64,000 nt of DNA, from contig CM030362.1 in assembly GCA_017893485.1 (NCBI GenBank), forward strand, positions 262,808,255 through 262,872,254, given 5' to 3'. The notes under the pieces were generated by a model. The model did not search any database, had not been told where the DNA came from, and was given only the letters and a program-made list of their open reading frames with translations. A program made the position numbers and the translations under genes. Positions within the stretch are counted from its first letter, which is position 1; each line of letters begins with the position of its first letter. The DNA is from Hemerocallis citrina (taxonomy: Eukaryota; Streptophyta; Magnoliopsida; Asparagales; Asphodelaceae). Of this stretch, positions 23,400 through 35,129 are shown in pieces.

Positions 23400-24188
23400 T
23401 GTAATACCCCAGATCTTGAGCGAACAGTCGACTGGTGGTTTGAGCAGTTGACTGGTCTGCGCGGGATTTGAGAATTTGAGAAGGATTTGAGAAATATAGT
23501 CCCACATGGGAAGTATACAAAAACTAATTTGAGTATAAATACTATTAGCCAAGGATCAAGAGTCACCTAATTGGTTAACCACCTTTTGAGAGGCATCCTA
23601 TGGTGGGCAGTTGTACTACATAGTATCTAATTTGTCTTCAATATTAAAATTGTCTGAGTATTGGGGCGGGGCGTTACAAATGGTATCAGAGCCGACTTTC
23701 GACACCGAGTGTAGAAGAGGGCCTATGATCTAGTTCACGGCAGGGAGATGATTCTCCGGATAGGCAGGGTGCACTTGTATGTACCGGGTGTTTCTACACA
23801 TTTCGTGGGATCGAGGACTATTCTACAACGGCTAGAAAGGCAGATCCTACACTAGATGTGTGTACCGTACTCAGCGAGGACGCTGATTTCTAAAGGTGGG
23901 GTGTATGTAATACCCTAGATCTTGAGCGAACAGTCGACTGGTGGTTTGAGCAGTCGACTGGTCTGTGCGGGATTTGAGAATTTGAGAAGGATTTGAGAAA
24001 TATAGTCCCACATGGGAAGTATACAAAAACTAATTTGAGTATAAATACTATTAGCCAAGGATCAAGAGTCACCAATTCGGTTAACCACCTTTTGAGAGGC
24101 AGCCTGTGGTGGGCAGTTGTACTACATAGTATCTAATTTGTCTTCTAGAAATATTAAAATTGTCTGAGTATTGGGGCGGGGCGTTACA
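23400..24188 (+). mobile_element. TRIM (terminal-repeat retrotransposon in miniature), 789 bp, complete
   Basis: LTR 1 is 23400-23678 (279 bp) and LTR 2 is 23906-24188 (283 bp); both start TGTAATACCC and end GGGGCGTTACA and are nearly identical. GGGCT flanks both sides (23395-23399, 24189-24193). The internal region is only 227 bp: a tRNA-Met primer site TGGTATCAGAGCC (23681-23693) and a polypurine tract AAAGGTGGGG near 23892. It has no coding capacity and depends on another element's enzymes. Each LTR contains two CAGTCGACTG or near copies and a TATA-like AGTATAAATAC. I see no 5S-like block, so it is not Cassandra. Confidence 0.95.
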
Positions 24189-24695
24189 GGGCTGGTGCCA
24201 TGGGGCCCCAACTAGTCCATGAAGTTGGCGGATTCCCTATTGGAGGGCCCGGTTGCGATGGAGGTGGTGGAGCACCTAACCACCTCTCTGGACAGAGAGT
24301 GCCTCTCGATCGAGACTCTCGAGTCAAGCTTCATGAAGTGGGCTCAGGCCGGCATGATTGTAAGTATTTCTGAACCTTGTTACTCTAAGATATCTATTCT
24401 TGAAAATCTCTAAGTCTTTGTTCTCCGTTCGCATGCAACTCTGCAAGGGGCAGAGCTGAGGATGCAGTACACCCATGAGCTCAAGCAGTCCGAGCAAAGG
24501 GCTCAGAGATATGAGAGGGAGATGTAGGGGTAGAAGCTGCTAGTCCATGACTTGGAAGCTCGTGAACATGCCTTAAAGGTGGAGCTGACCACCGTCGTCG
24601 AGGACCGAACTTGGTTGGAGAAGGTGAAGGCCCTCCTGCAAGGGAGTGAAAAGAAGCTACAGGCCGCGAAGCTGAGTGCCACGGACAAGGTCATC

Positions 24696-27435
24696 TGTCA
24701 CGCCTCGCTTCCCAAAAAGGAATACAGAATACGGATATGCGACAAACGTCCAGAGTCGGAAGAATCTTTACAACACATCACACAAATAATCAGAGTCGGA
24801 AGCAAAATTATCAACCAACATGCATAATTGAAACAAAATACCAACAGAAGTTTACTTGAAACCAAATACAATATTCTCAAATAAATCAGAGTCTGGAAAA
24901 AAAATAAATATCCTAGGTTACATCGCCCAAATACAAATAATATCCAATAAACCAAATACACTTTATTCAATGTTCAAGCAACAATAAAAATATAATAAAG
25001 CAGAATCTCCAGCACTAATACATCATCTCGCCAATACCTTCTGGCAGCTGACCATCCTGATCTGCAATTAGTAAATTTGCAGGAGAAGGGAAAAAGAAGA
25101 AAACAAGTACCCGTCAATTGCAACTCGCGGATCACAAATAATATAGGATACAAGCACATGGGAAAAACTAGCAGATCTAATTAATAGTAGAAACAGACCT
25201 GACATGGTATACTAACAGTACAGTTGTTTTATGTCAAGGCAGTTTCATAAGGCAACTAACAGTGTCTAGTAACAGTAAACTCTGTATATCAGTGAATCAG
25301 GATAACAGTCTAACAGTATTAGTTTTATGTTCTTATAGTCTTGTGTGTATTACTAGCTAGGTAGCACTTCATGCGCCCCAAAATCATATCACATGGCTGC
25401 TACAACAAACAGTTTCGCTTGTAGATTTCGTAGGGGATCATATAGGGCAGTGTACTTAGGTATCAGTAACAGTAACCGTAGCAGTAACAGTCAGAATCTA
25501 GTGGTCCTCTGAGTACACCTTCCTATAGGGAAGTGTGCAGTCAGGTAATCAGTAACAGTAACAGTCAGAACCTATTGGTCCTCCTCCGAGTATACCTTCC
25601 TATAGGGAAGTGTGCAGTCAGGTAATCAGTAATAGTATAACAGATGCTCAGTATGAAAAACACGGGCCCCCTTCTAAGTACACATTTCTATGCTTTCCCA
25701 CTACTAGATCTTTTCCATAAACCCCGGCTTGGTTATTTTTATTATGGTTATCAAACAGACATGAATGTGTACTCAATAGTGTCAAACTAATATGGTATAA
25801 TCAGTATTAGGTTCGGAGAAACAAATAATCAAAAATGGATGATATATAGTCACATAAACGAGCAAAATAGTGTATGTTAATATTCAGGACAGTATGACAG
25901 TACAGTACTAAAACAGTGATTCTTGTCGCTACAGAAATTCAAATCAAGATCCATCGAAGGATCTGGAAAATAGACATCCACACAAATCCAACGAATATAA
26001 TTAAGTCATATAGTACTTCACAATATCTTAACTCAAAACAAGTTCGAAAACAGAAAACATGTTCAGTCCGAAATCAGGAAAACGAATTCTTAATCAGAAA
26101 AAAAACATCTAAACTCATCAATTAAATTCAGGAAAAATCTGGGATATTCCCCTATATGTCTCGAATCAAAATATAAAGTTCATAATATTCCAGTAAGAAT
26201 AGATCAGTCATCAAAAATACAAAAGCATCGAGAAAACATAGTTTAGCGAATCTGGAAATCCCAACACTGCTGTACGAAAACTAAGATATCTCGCAACCAG
26301 TGAATCGAAATCCAATTCTGCCAAACGGATATGAAAATAGATAGAATTTAATAACTTTCACATTTCAAAAACATTTTTCATACAGTATAAGAAATCATAG
26401 TGGAAATAGGGTTCTTTATAGAACAGCGAGCAAATTACAACACAAGTAGGTTTTAGAAACGAGAATGAAACATCACTTAAAACTTATCAATAAAATTCAT
26501 CAAAATTCTGGATAGTCCCTAACTTCATAAAGAAACACTGAACAGAATATTAGATCAAGGTAATATATATAGAATAGTTCTTGAAAATAGTTTGTTAACA
26601 AAATTAACCCAAAACAGAATCTGGAATAGATCGACAACTCTGTACTAAAACAGTCATAACTCAGTCATACGAAATCCAAATTAAGCAAAACCAGTGGGGT
26701 TTGAAAATAGACAAAATTATCTTAAATACATATTTTATACCGGAATCAAGATACTGGCTGTAGTATAGACGAAAACAGCAATCAAAATAGAACATCCATA
26801 AAATACTGATTTCACACTTCAAATCAAGAACATCATAACTTCAAGAATATTAATCCAAACACATCCAAACTTAAAATACAACTTACCAAGCATCTAAATA
26901 TCATGATTTAGGGTTATTAACATGTCCACACCTATTATTTCACATGGGTCTCAATCCAAACACAATTTTACACAATTATTCACATACATGACTAAAAATC
27001 AAGAATTGGGCAATTCCTAGGTTATCACATATCAAGATTTGTGTCATGAGTCATCTATGGCCAAATTATCAGAATAGAGACAAAATCCATCAAGGAAAAC
27101 ACAATCTTTGGTTGTCTCTAGACCCAACTACACTATAGGTGAACTTTTTGACTTGTATCAAAACAATGAATTGTAGTATAAGTTACTTGTCTTAACTGAA
27201 GACGAAAACGAAAAACACCAAAAATAACGGGAACGGATCCCGGCAACGAACAAAACTCACGAGCGAAAAATCAACGAACCCACGAACGATCTACACGCGT
27301 ACTCGAGCACGCGCAAGAAAACCCTAAGAGCAAGAGAGCGCGAGACGGCGGATGGAGAAGAAGCGGGAGAGATGAAGCACGGAACTAGGAAAAATAAAAT
27401 AGGTTGTATGAGATTGTAAATAAAAATATATATAA

Positions 27436-27498
<63 letters not shown>

Positions 27499-28286
27499 TA
27501 TATACATACTAGGTTTTGAATAAAGGGAGATGCACAACTTTTGGGTGGTGGCTACAGGGAAAGGAATGGGTCGGTTGGCTTGGTGAGAACCCGGATGTGG
27601 GTAGGGAAATATGCAGCCCACGGTTAGATGCCAATGTACAGGTAAGGATTTGGTGTTTTAAAACTAGGAAGGTTGGTATAATAAAATCAATGGGTGATTA
27701 GAAAAGATTTAAGGTAGTAGGTGTAGTATTAGGATGGTTTGAATTAATCTGATGGTGTAATTGGTATAGGATTAGTAGTAGGTATATTTTATAAATGGGT
27801 TATTGGAATAGGATATAGTTAATGGGTTTTAGGGAAATGGGTTGATCAAATGGATCCAAAAGACTAAGAGGGTTTAATAAAAAAATCCAATAGGAAAAAT
27901 TGGGTTTTAAAACAAATAGAAAATACTTAACCAATAAAATACATGTTTACATAATAAAATATATTTTGTACAACCATGTGGAAATAATTTGAAATAACTA
28001 CTAATACAATTAGTACATAGGAATAGATGTTTAATAACCACTCAAAATTAATAACAATAATAACAATAGTACTAATGATGATAACAAAAATAAGATTTGC
28101 ATTACAATATAAAATTATAAAAAATAGTTACAATAAAACTATTGATTGAAAAATAGATTTTGATAGGAAGTCCAACAATACATTTTCACAAAAGAAATTT
28201 GAAAACTGGAAAAATAATTTGGGAATTTTTTTTTTAAAAATACAAAAAAACACAAAAATACATTTTTTAGGAAAACAGGGGTTACA
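24696..28286 (-). mobile_element. Large solo LTR (3591 bp) in the antisense gene of element C
   Basis: It is bounded by TGTCACGCCTCGCTTCCC and AACAGGGGTTACA. TCATC is present at 24691-24695 and 28287-28291, a perfect duplication. Read on the minus strand it opens TGTAACCCCTG and ends GAGGCGTGACA, like the other large LTRs. A 76-bp local repeat containing CCTTCCTATAGGGAAGTGTG occurs at 25518 and 25594, and a TA microsatellite lies at about 27437. Similar sequence forms 33236-34630. Confidence 0.9.
27437..27507 (+). repeat. (TA)n microsatellite
   Basis: Long TA run with a few TACATA interruptions, inside the solo LTR. The tyrosine/isoleucine frames it generates are not genes. Confidence 0.95.
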
Positions 28287-28735
28287 TCATCTTTGCCCAA
28301 GACCAGGGGTACGACCGGGCCATCGAACATGTGCTACAAAAGTATCCCAATCTCGAGCTTGAGGGTTTCAGCTTCTTCATGAAGTTCACTGAGGCTCCAC
28401 CCACTACGGGGGAGGTGATGAAGAGAGAGATGGTCTCTCTCCTGCCCTGGAGGACGAACTGATCACAGATGCTCCCGAGATTAACATCATGGGAACCGAA
28501 GTGGTGTCATCCTCTCTTAAGAAGTAGCTTGTTTGTTTTCTCTTTTCTCTCCCTTTTTTGTGTACTTGCCGAACATGGACTGACCACCACTTTTTGTATG
28601 AATGTTCATTAATGAATGAAAAAGTTTTTTGGGCCGAGCTCTTGAACTTGACATTGTTCATGCGATGTTTCGTGTTATGTGATTTAGCCAAGTCTGTGAG
28701 ACTCGAAGTGATATAATGCTTTCTTCTTTTATTAG

Positions 28736-29321
28736 ATGACAGAGCCTATCTTGGCTGACCCATGTGGTGCCGAACTCGAGTACCTTAGGAATAAGGTGAA
28801 ATTCATGGAGTCTAGCCTGACACGCTACTGTAAAGAAGCCAGGGATAGGGAGTCGGCATTTTCTTTTTGTATGAAAAGGTCCTAACAATTGAGATTAGAG
28901 TTGGCTTATCTGAAGAAGGCAATGGTCGACCGGGATCTAAGGAGTGCCGACACTCGACTGTCGGTCTCTGGTGATTCCTCTCGGTAGCCGACCTCGAGCA
29001 AGGAACCCCGTTCGGCTGACTCGTTCCTTCGTGAGGATGGTAGTCGAGAAGGAACTGGAGATATACAGATTGAAGGTCGCACTCGGGGTGGCAGGATCCC
29101 GAACTACCTCTCTAAGAAGCGGCTGACCTTCCATTGGTGGTCCTTCTCCAACCCTTAGGCTGGAGCCACCGAACCCTGGTGATGCCCAGAGCTCGGTGGC
29201 TGTGGTTTCCACCTTGGCCACCCTTAAAGGGGAGGTTGACAGGCCCGCCATTGAACATACTCGCTCAGTTGGGCTCAAACTGGTCTGCACTAGTCCTAAG
29301 GCCCCCCAGACAGAGGAGTAG
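28736..29321 (+). pseudogene. Antisense accessory gene 2 of element C (small coiled-coil protein)
   Basis: It begins MTEPILADPCGAELEYLRNK just after a pyrimidine tract and AG (TTCTTCTTTTATTAG), so it may be a separate gene or a downstream exon. It encodes helical, charged sequence (ARDRESAF..., then in a shifted frame FVRMVVEKELEIYRLK at about 29026-29073) and ends SPKAPQTEE-stop at 29321. Element D has the counterpart on its minus strand at 48990-48540 (CKEAIDREGAF, ILRRMLMEKNFEIFRLRTRL). At least two frameshifts and two stops mark it as dead. Function unknown. Confidence 0.6.
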
Positions 29322-29659
29322 GTCATTCGGTTGACTTTCATAACTTGTTTTAATCTCATTGTATCTTGTAATCTTTATTGCCTTGCCAGTCGTGTAATAA
29401 CCTTGTCAATGAAGGGGTTCGATTTTGGACTGCCTTGTGTAAATGCGCTGCCTTGGAATTCAAAACGTTGGTCTTAGAAACTATGGTATCTATTTAATTG
29501 CATTATGTTGAAATTCGAAACACTGGCTTTGGAATATGGGGTGATGACTCCTTCACAACCGTTGGATGGGAATGGGTGAAACTTACACATGGCTCGACGT
29601 TCAGACCGAGCAACAAGCTCAAACAGAGATGTATGAAATCTCGCGTGGGGCTCGAGGAC

Positions 29660-30060
29660 CGCACCGAGCAGGGAGGACCAAAGATTGTGACAATCTTTGA
29701 GAGGTTCGAGGTCCACGCTGAGCGGCGAGGACTCGAAAGATCGTAAGAAATCACTCACTAGGGTCGAAGTCCATGCCAAGCGGTGGGGACTTGAGAGTTC
29801 GCAAGAAATCTCTCGTTGGGATTGTGGTCCATGCCTAGCGGTGAGGACTTGAGCGATTGTAAGAAATCTCTCGTTAGGATCGAAGTCCATGCTGAGCGGC
29901 GAGGACTTGAGAGATCGCAAGAAATCTCTTGTTGGGATTGAGGTTCATGCTGAGCGGCAAGGACTTGGGGATCGCAAAGAAATCTCTCGTTGGGATTGAG
30001 GTCCACGCCGAGTGGCCAGGACTTGAGAGATTGTAAGAAATTTCTCTCGTATTACAATTT
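29660..30060 (+). repeat. 58-bp tandem repeat array 2 of element C (about seven copies)
   Basis: GTCCA (or GTTCA) recurs at 29711, 29769, 29827, 29885, 29943 and 30001, exactly 58 bp apart each time. The unit (GTCCATGCTGAGCGGCGAGG... then GCAAGAAATCTCTCG) is the same family as array 1 at 21010-21540. It lies between the end of integrase and the antisense genes. Confidence 0.93.
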
Positions 30061-30159
30061 CTTGGGTACCAAAATCAGAAGAGTTGCTTTGAAGACAAAG
30101 TTTCATTGCTTGGTTGCCAAAGGCTAGCACTTATTACAATTATTGATACATGTGTGGAC

Positions 30160-33100
30160 CCCTATGGTTCTTCATCGAACTTGATCACGTGATCTGCATT
30201 CCAGGTCCTTTTGACTACCCTGCCCCCCGGGTCTTCAAGTCGGTAATTGTCGATGTGCACCACTTTGGAGACCCTGTATGCGCCCCCCAGTTCGGAGCCA
30301 ACTTGCCTGTCTTGGTTGGTTCGAAGGTATCGAGCCTTCTGAGTACTAGATCATCCTTTCTGATATTCGTTGGCCGGACCTTTTTGTTGTAGAATCGTTC
30401 GACGCACTGTTGGTAAATATTTCTTCTAACAGAAGAAATTTTGCAGACTTCATCGAGGAGGTCCAAGTTGGCCCTGAGGTCGTTCGAATTCAACTCGAAG
30501 CCTATAATCCTTGGCGAAGGTAGTCCGACCTCCAAGGGAATAACAGCTTCTGTTCCATAGGTCAGGTTGAAGGGTGACTCACCGGTCCATACCCTTTTTG
30601 TAGTTTGATAGGACCAGAGGACACTGGTAGTTCGTCGACCCATAACCCCTTGGGGGATATCCAACCGCTTCTTAAGGCCCTCCAGGATTTGACGGTTCGC
30701 ATTCTCGATCTGGCCATTTGATTGGGGGTGCGAGATAGAAGAGAACCGCTGTTGGATCCCGTGATCTTCACAAAATTTGTGGAAATCTTTCCCCGTGAAA
30801 TGGGTTCCACTGTCAGTGATGAGGATCTGCGATATCCTGAACCGACAAATGATGTGTTTTCAAAAGAACCATGGAGCTTGATGTTCGGTGATGGTGGCCA
30901 GCGGTTCTGCTACAATCCACTTAGTAAAGTAGTCAATGACTACAATAAGAAAGCGCCTCTAACAGACTGCCTTGGAAAAGGGACCAGCATGGTCCATTCC
31001 CCACATGGCAAAAGGCGCGGGACTGGCGAGCAATTTTAGCACGGCTTGGGGGGCATGTATGACGGGGGAGAATCTCTGGCACAGTCCACATGTTTTAATA
31101 ATGTCTTGGGCGTCTTGAAGGAGGGTTGGCCAATAGTAGTTGTGGTTAACGACTTTCCTAGCGAGTGTTTTTCTACCCATATGGCAACTTCCAATCCCTT
31201 TGTGCATCTCTTTCAACGCATATTTAGCTTCTTCGGAGCTCAGGCACTACAGGTAGGGTCTCCCATCGATCTTTGTGTACGAATGCCTGGAGAGCACACC
31301 ATCCATAAGCACGAATCTTTCAACCATGACTTGGACCCTTCTTGCTTCAGACTGATCTTGTGGTAATGCGTCGTTTCTTAGGAAATCCAAGATTGGGTCC
31401 GTCCACCCTGGTGCCTTCGCGGGTCGATTGGACCTCGATATTTTCTATGCTAGGTCGGAGGGGGACCTCCAGCAGGACTGTGTGATCAAAGCTGTCAAAG
31501 GAGGAGGAGGAAAACTTGGATAGGACATCTACTTGACCATTCTGTTCACGAGGGATCTAGATAACTGAGGAATCTTCAAAATCTGCGAGGAGAAGTTTGA
31601 CACGCTCCAGGTATTGGACCATTCGGGTTTCACGAGCTTCTCACTCCCCATATATTTTGTTGAAAATGAGCTGGGAGTCATTGAATGCTTTTATTCGTTT
31701 GGCCCCGGCATTTCGGGCCAGTAGAATTTCGACAATCAAGGCCTCATACTACGCTTCGTTGTTTAACACTTTGAAACTAAAGCGTAGGGGGTATTGGAGG
31801 ACGAAGGTGTCTGGGCCACTTAGTATGACTCCACCTCCACTCTCCTCTTCGCATGAAGAACCATCTACGTAGAGCTCCCAAGTAGGTTCGTCTTGTCGGG
31901 CCTCGGGAGTCTTTGGGATCGTGCACTCGGTGATGAATTCGGCTAGTGACTATCCCTTAGTAGCAGTCCTTGGCCTCTAGATAATATCATGCTGGCTCAG
32001 CTTAATTGACCACTTGAGTAATCTGCCAAAATTCTCTGGTTTGTTGAGGACTTGTTTAGAGGGCTGATCGGTCAACACTTGAATGGAGTGGGCCTAAAAA
32101 TTGGGATGGTGTTTTCATGCGGCCATGACCAGGGTATACGTGACATTTTCTATTTTAGTGTAGCGAAGCTTGGCATCATGGAGGACTTTGCTGACATAAT
32201 AGATGGGCCTTTGGACTGTCGTCCTCCCTGAATAAGATAGCGCTGAGTGCTTGTTCTGATGCGACCAAGTAAAGGTAGAAGATTGCACCCGGCTCGGGTT
32301 TGCTGAGGAGAGGGGGACTGGTGAGGTAAAGCTTTAGCTGCTCGAGTGCTTACTATTGGGGTTTCCCCCCCCCCCCCTCCCAGAGGGCCTTGAAAAAGGG
32401 GAGAGACTTGTCCCCCGATCTTGATAGGACACATCCAATGGAAGCTAAGTGATCGGTGAGCCTTTGGACTTCCTTCATGTTCTTAGGAGGGGCCATGTCT
32501 AATATGGCCTTGATCTTCTCGGGGTTTGCGTATATCACGTGCTGGCTGACCATGAAGCCGAAAAATTTTCTAGTGGTAATGCCGAAGGTGCACTTGGAGG
32601 GGTACGGTCTCATATCGTGCATCCTCAGGACCCCGAAGGCCTCCTCGAGGTCTCTCACATGGTCCTCCTCTCTCAGGCTTTTGACCAGCATATCATCGAT
32701 AGACACCTCCATGTTGGGGCCTATCTACTCTTTGAAGACTCGGTTGACGAGCTTCTGGTATGTGGCGCTAGCATTCTTTAGCCCGAAGGGCATAAGTTTG
32801 TAGCAATAGAGCCCTTGGTCGGTCACAAAAGCTATCTTCGGGATGTCGAGGGGAAACATTTAGATCTAGTTATAGCCTGAGAAGGCATCCATGAAGCTCA
32901 ATAATTCATGACCGGAGGTTGCATCAATCAGAGCATTGATGCTCGGCAGAGGGAAGAGATCTTTTGGACGGGTGTTGTCGAGGTCCGTGATGACGATGCA
33001 TATCCTCCACTTGTTACTGGACTTCTTGAACATAACAACGTTGGCCAACCAGTCTGGATAGTTGACTTCTTGGATGAAGCGAGCGGAGAGGAGCTTCTCC

Positions 33101-33235
33101 ACCCCTTCCTTCATGGCATGTTTCCTCTCTAGGGCGAACTTTCTTCGCTTTTGTTGCACAGGCTTGGAGTCTAGTAGGACGCTCAGCTTATGCATGATTA
33201 GATCATCGAAAATCTCAGGCATGTCCGAGGGGGCT
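30160..33235 (-). pseudogene. pol of element C: reverse transcriptase, RNase H, integrase (broken)
   Basis: On the minus strand RT starts near 33222 (EIFDDLIMHKLSV, then SNKWRICIVITDLD and LLSFMDAFSGYN). The catalytic YxDD region is SIDDM at 32692-32703, so the first position is Ser instead of Tyr. The RT connection follows (SKCTFGITTRKFFGFMVSQ). RNase H begins at about 31875 (VDGSSCEEE) and has VLNNEA near 31780. Integrase shows an HHCC zinc region (31190-31070: CHMGRKT..., ...CGLCQRF), DSGTHFTGKDFHKFC near 30800 and a C-terminal part ending near 30160. Sequence is of the Tat lineage of Ty3/gypsy by similarity to elements B and D. Many stops and shifts; protease is lost in the deletion at 33236. 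Confidence 0.88.
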
Positions 33236-33749
33236 CAAGTGCGGTGTAGTGATGGGTTGGGGCGATGATGAGGACGTGGTGTAGGAACAGGGAGATGAAG
33301 GGGAGCTCGGGGATGAGAGCGACGTGAAACAAGGGGCTCGGGTGTGGGTTTCAGCTATAGGGGATAAGCGGGAGGAAGGAGAAGAGGGTAGGGGGAATGA
33401 ACATGAGAATGGGGTAGGCGGCTGTAGATGTAGGTTAATTAGGTTTAGATAGTGATTAGGGTTTAAACATGGGATTATATAGGATTAGAAAATGGGCCAA
33501 CGGGTACGGGTTAATGGGTAGCGGGTTTCGGTTGGAAGCCAATAGGAAGATTATAGGGTTTGGGTTTGGATTAAAATTAATTAAATAAATAAATTATAAT
33601 ATAGTATTACAAATAATCAAATAGTGTACATAAAATTCATACTTCCAATAATAATAATAATAAAATATATTTAAGATCTATAGGTTTCACAAATCAATAA
33701 ACAATAAATTTAATGATAGTAATAATAATAATAACCATGATAATCATGG

Positions 33750-33751
33750 AC

Positions 33752-33811
<60 letters not shown>
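33750..33811 (+). repeat. (TAA)n microsatellite next to a solo LTR
   Basis: About 20 uninterrupted ATA/TAA triplets, ending at the target duplication of the LTR at 33817. Isoleucine-rich frames arise only from the repeat. Confidence 0.95.
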
Positions 33812-33816
<5 letters not shown>

Positions 33817-34428
33817 TGTTGCTGCTGAAATTGGTGTGGGAGTAAACAGATGTATTTGTGGATTCTTCTGGAAACAAATAAGGCAAACATGTTGATTTTC
33901 ACCGGCGTTTGACCGGTTTCTTGCTACTTCCGTTAACCTGCAAAAAGTTCGATACACCGAGATGGATCCTGGCGATGAATCCTCCGATGCTCAACTCAGT
34001 AATCAGAAAGATTATGAAAGAGCGTTTATGTGGAAAAATATTGATTACCTTTCTTATGGTGGGGGGAGAAGGGGTATTTATAGTCGCCTTAGAGACAGTT
34101 TAGAGATAATCATTTATCCCTATGACCCGGTGTTTTTGGATAATATGTAGAGTTTAAATCGTTTCATGATAAGAGATTTGCTTTTAATCCGTCTCTTAGA
34201 GATAATCATGAATTTGAATTACTCTTTAAATGACCTGGGCTGGTTTGTAATGGGTTGTCATCCTGACCTAGTAGGACAGATCCGTTTTTTGGTTATTGAG
34301 CTTTAAAGAAAGATCCAGTTCCCAATTCGGACCCGTTTGTAGGTGAAATTACCGTTTTACCCCTGAGATCTTTAAGATTCGTGTCCGATTTGAACGGTCC
34401 CGATTTGGTTTTATTTTTAGCCATATCA
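33817..34428 (-). mobile_element. Solo LTR, second Tat-like LTR family (612 bp), perfect target duplication
   Basis: On the minus strand it opens TGATATGGCTAAAAAT and ends CAGCAGCAACA. ATAAC occurs at 33812-33816 and 34429-34433. This copy defines the true ends of the family also seen at 2120-2718 and 11600-12303. Confidence 0.93.
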
Positions 34429-34630
34429 ATAACAATAATAGGATTTGTATTACAATATAAAAATTATTTGAAAATAACAATAAATACAACTAACGAAAAG
34501 TGATTGATTTTAACAGGAGATACAAAATATTTTGAAACAACATGAATTTAAAAAAACAGAAAAGTTTATAAAGAATCCAAACCCAGATAATACACAGAAA
34601 AAATACATATTGGCAGGAACGGGGGTCACA

Positions 34631-35054
34631 ACGTTCGCTCTGGGCTCCGCCTCGGAGGGCATAAAGGACTTCGTCCCGGAATTCTCGGAATTCGGCCCTA
34701 GTCACGTGGCCTCCTTCGCCTTGACCATTAAGGGGTCGGTGACCCCTTGGAGAATGGCTGTGCTCCCTGTCATTTTGGTGGGAGGAGTGGCGGCTTCGGC
34801 TTGGCCCGTGGTCGAAGGGTGCCTCATTCCTGGAGTGGCTGAGGAGGTTGTTTATGACATTCGGGAGGTCGTTGGCCGCCGAAACCACAAGAATTCGAGC
34901 AACCGAACGAGAAGCACTCGAAGCGGGAGCCCGCAGACGCTGACCTTTGAGGCTGCGACCCCTGAGTGATCGCTCGGCTACGTGACTGGCAGGGTGGAGG
35001 TAAAGGGTCGGCATGGCGACTTGTAGTGACAATTTTCTTGGTCTTGGGGGCCAT
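34631..35054 (-). pseudogene. gag N-terminal part of element C
   Basis: The minus strand starts APKTKKIVTTSRHADPLPPP, matching APKAKKTPPRGRLSDPPLPPP in element D. After a frameshift it continues with NVINNLLSHSRNEAP, a charged, basic linker and HVTRAEFREFRDEVLYALRGG. It is cut at 34631 by the truncated LTR. The capsid core is missing. Confidence 0.8.
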
Positions 35055-35109
35055 TGGAGGAGAAGTCTACGAGGGTAGGATTTGAAGAAGAAGCTGGATA
35101 TGCGTTACG

Positions 35110-35127
35110 TTCCCTCAGACGGCGCCA
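35110..35127 (-). other. Primer-binding site of element C
   Basis: TGGCGCCGTCTGAGGGAA on the minus strand, two bases after the LTR end. The TGGCGCCGTC type is usual for Tat/Athila-group elements; I did not match it to a specific tRNA. Confidence 0.75.
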
Positions 35128-35129
35128 TC

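Larger units (their letters stand above)
21857..28529 (+). pseudogene. Antisense accessory gene 1 of element C (gypsy-type transposon domain plus coiled coil), interrupted
   Basis: The gene runs opposite to gag-pol. After the ATG come a serine-rich start, a highly acidic region (about 22016-22200, E/D runs) and a globular part (22540-23055) with NPMQYDLNFWKQLVCFML and HGHPDFIKEWKYKYFIVQS. This resembles the plant 'putative gypsy type transposon' domain (PF04195, from memory) and is clearly homologous to 50504-49977 in element D. An intron with GT-AG ends lies at 23056-23141. A coiled-coil region follows (24550-24690, LVHDLEAREHALKVEL). The end lies beyond the inserted LTR (28292-28529), with GYDRAIEHVLQKYPNLELEGF, ending ...VVSSSLKK-stop. 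A TRIM (23400-24188) and a solo LTR (24696-28286) break it, and there are stops and frameshifts. Function unknown. Confidence 0.75.
33236..34630 (-). mobile_element. Truncated large LTR in element C (hosting another solo LTR)
   Basis: Its right end (minus-strand start TGTGACCCCCGTTCC) interrupts gag at 34630. The sequence next to it (ATTTGTATTACAATATAAAAATTATTTGAAAAT, spread over 34442-34475) resembles 28095-28125 in the solo LTR at 24696-28286. The left end has no LTR terminus; it joins pol at about 33236, and the gag C-terminus and protease are missing. A deletion therefore removed the LTR end with the adjacent host DNA. Confidence 0.6.

Noticed and set aside
23400..24188. Cassandra element
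   Set aside because: I found no 5S rRNA-like block in the LTRs, which defines Cassandra.
33694..33957. Isoleucine-rich membrane protein
   Set aside because: The frame comes from a TAA microsatellite.
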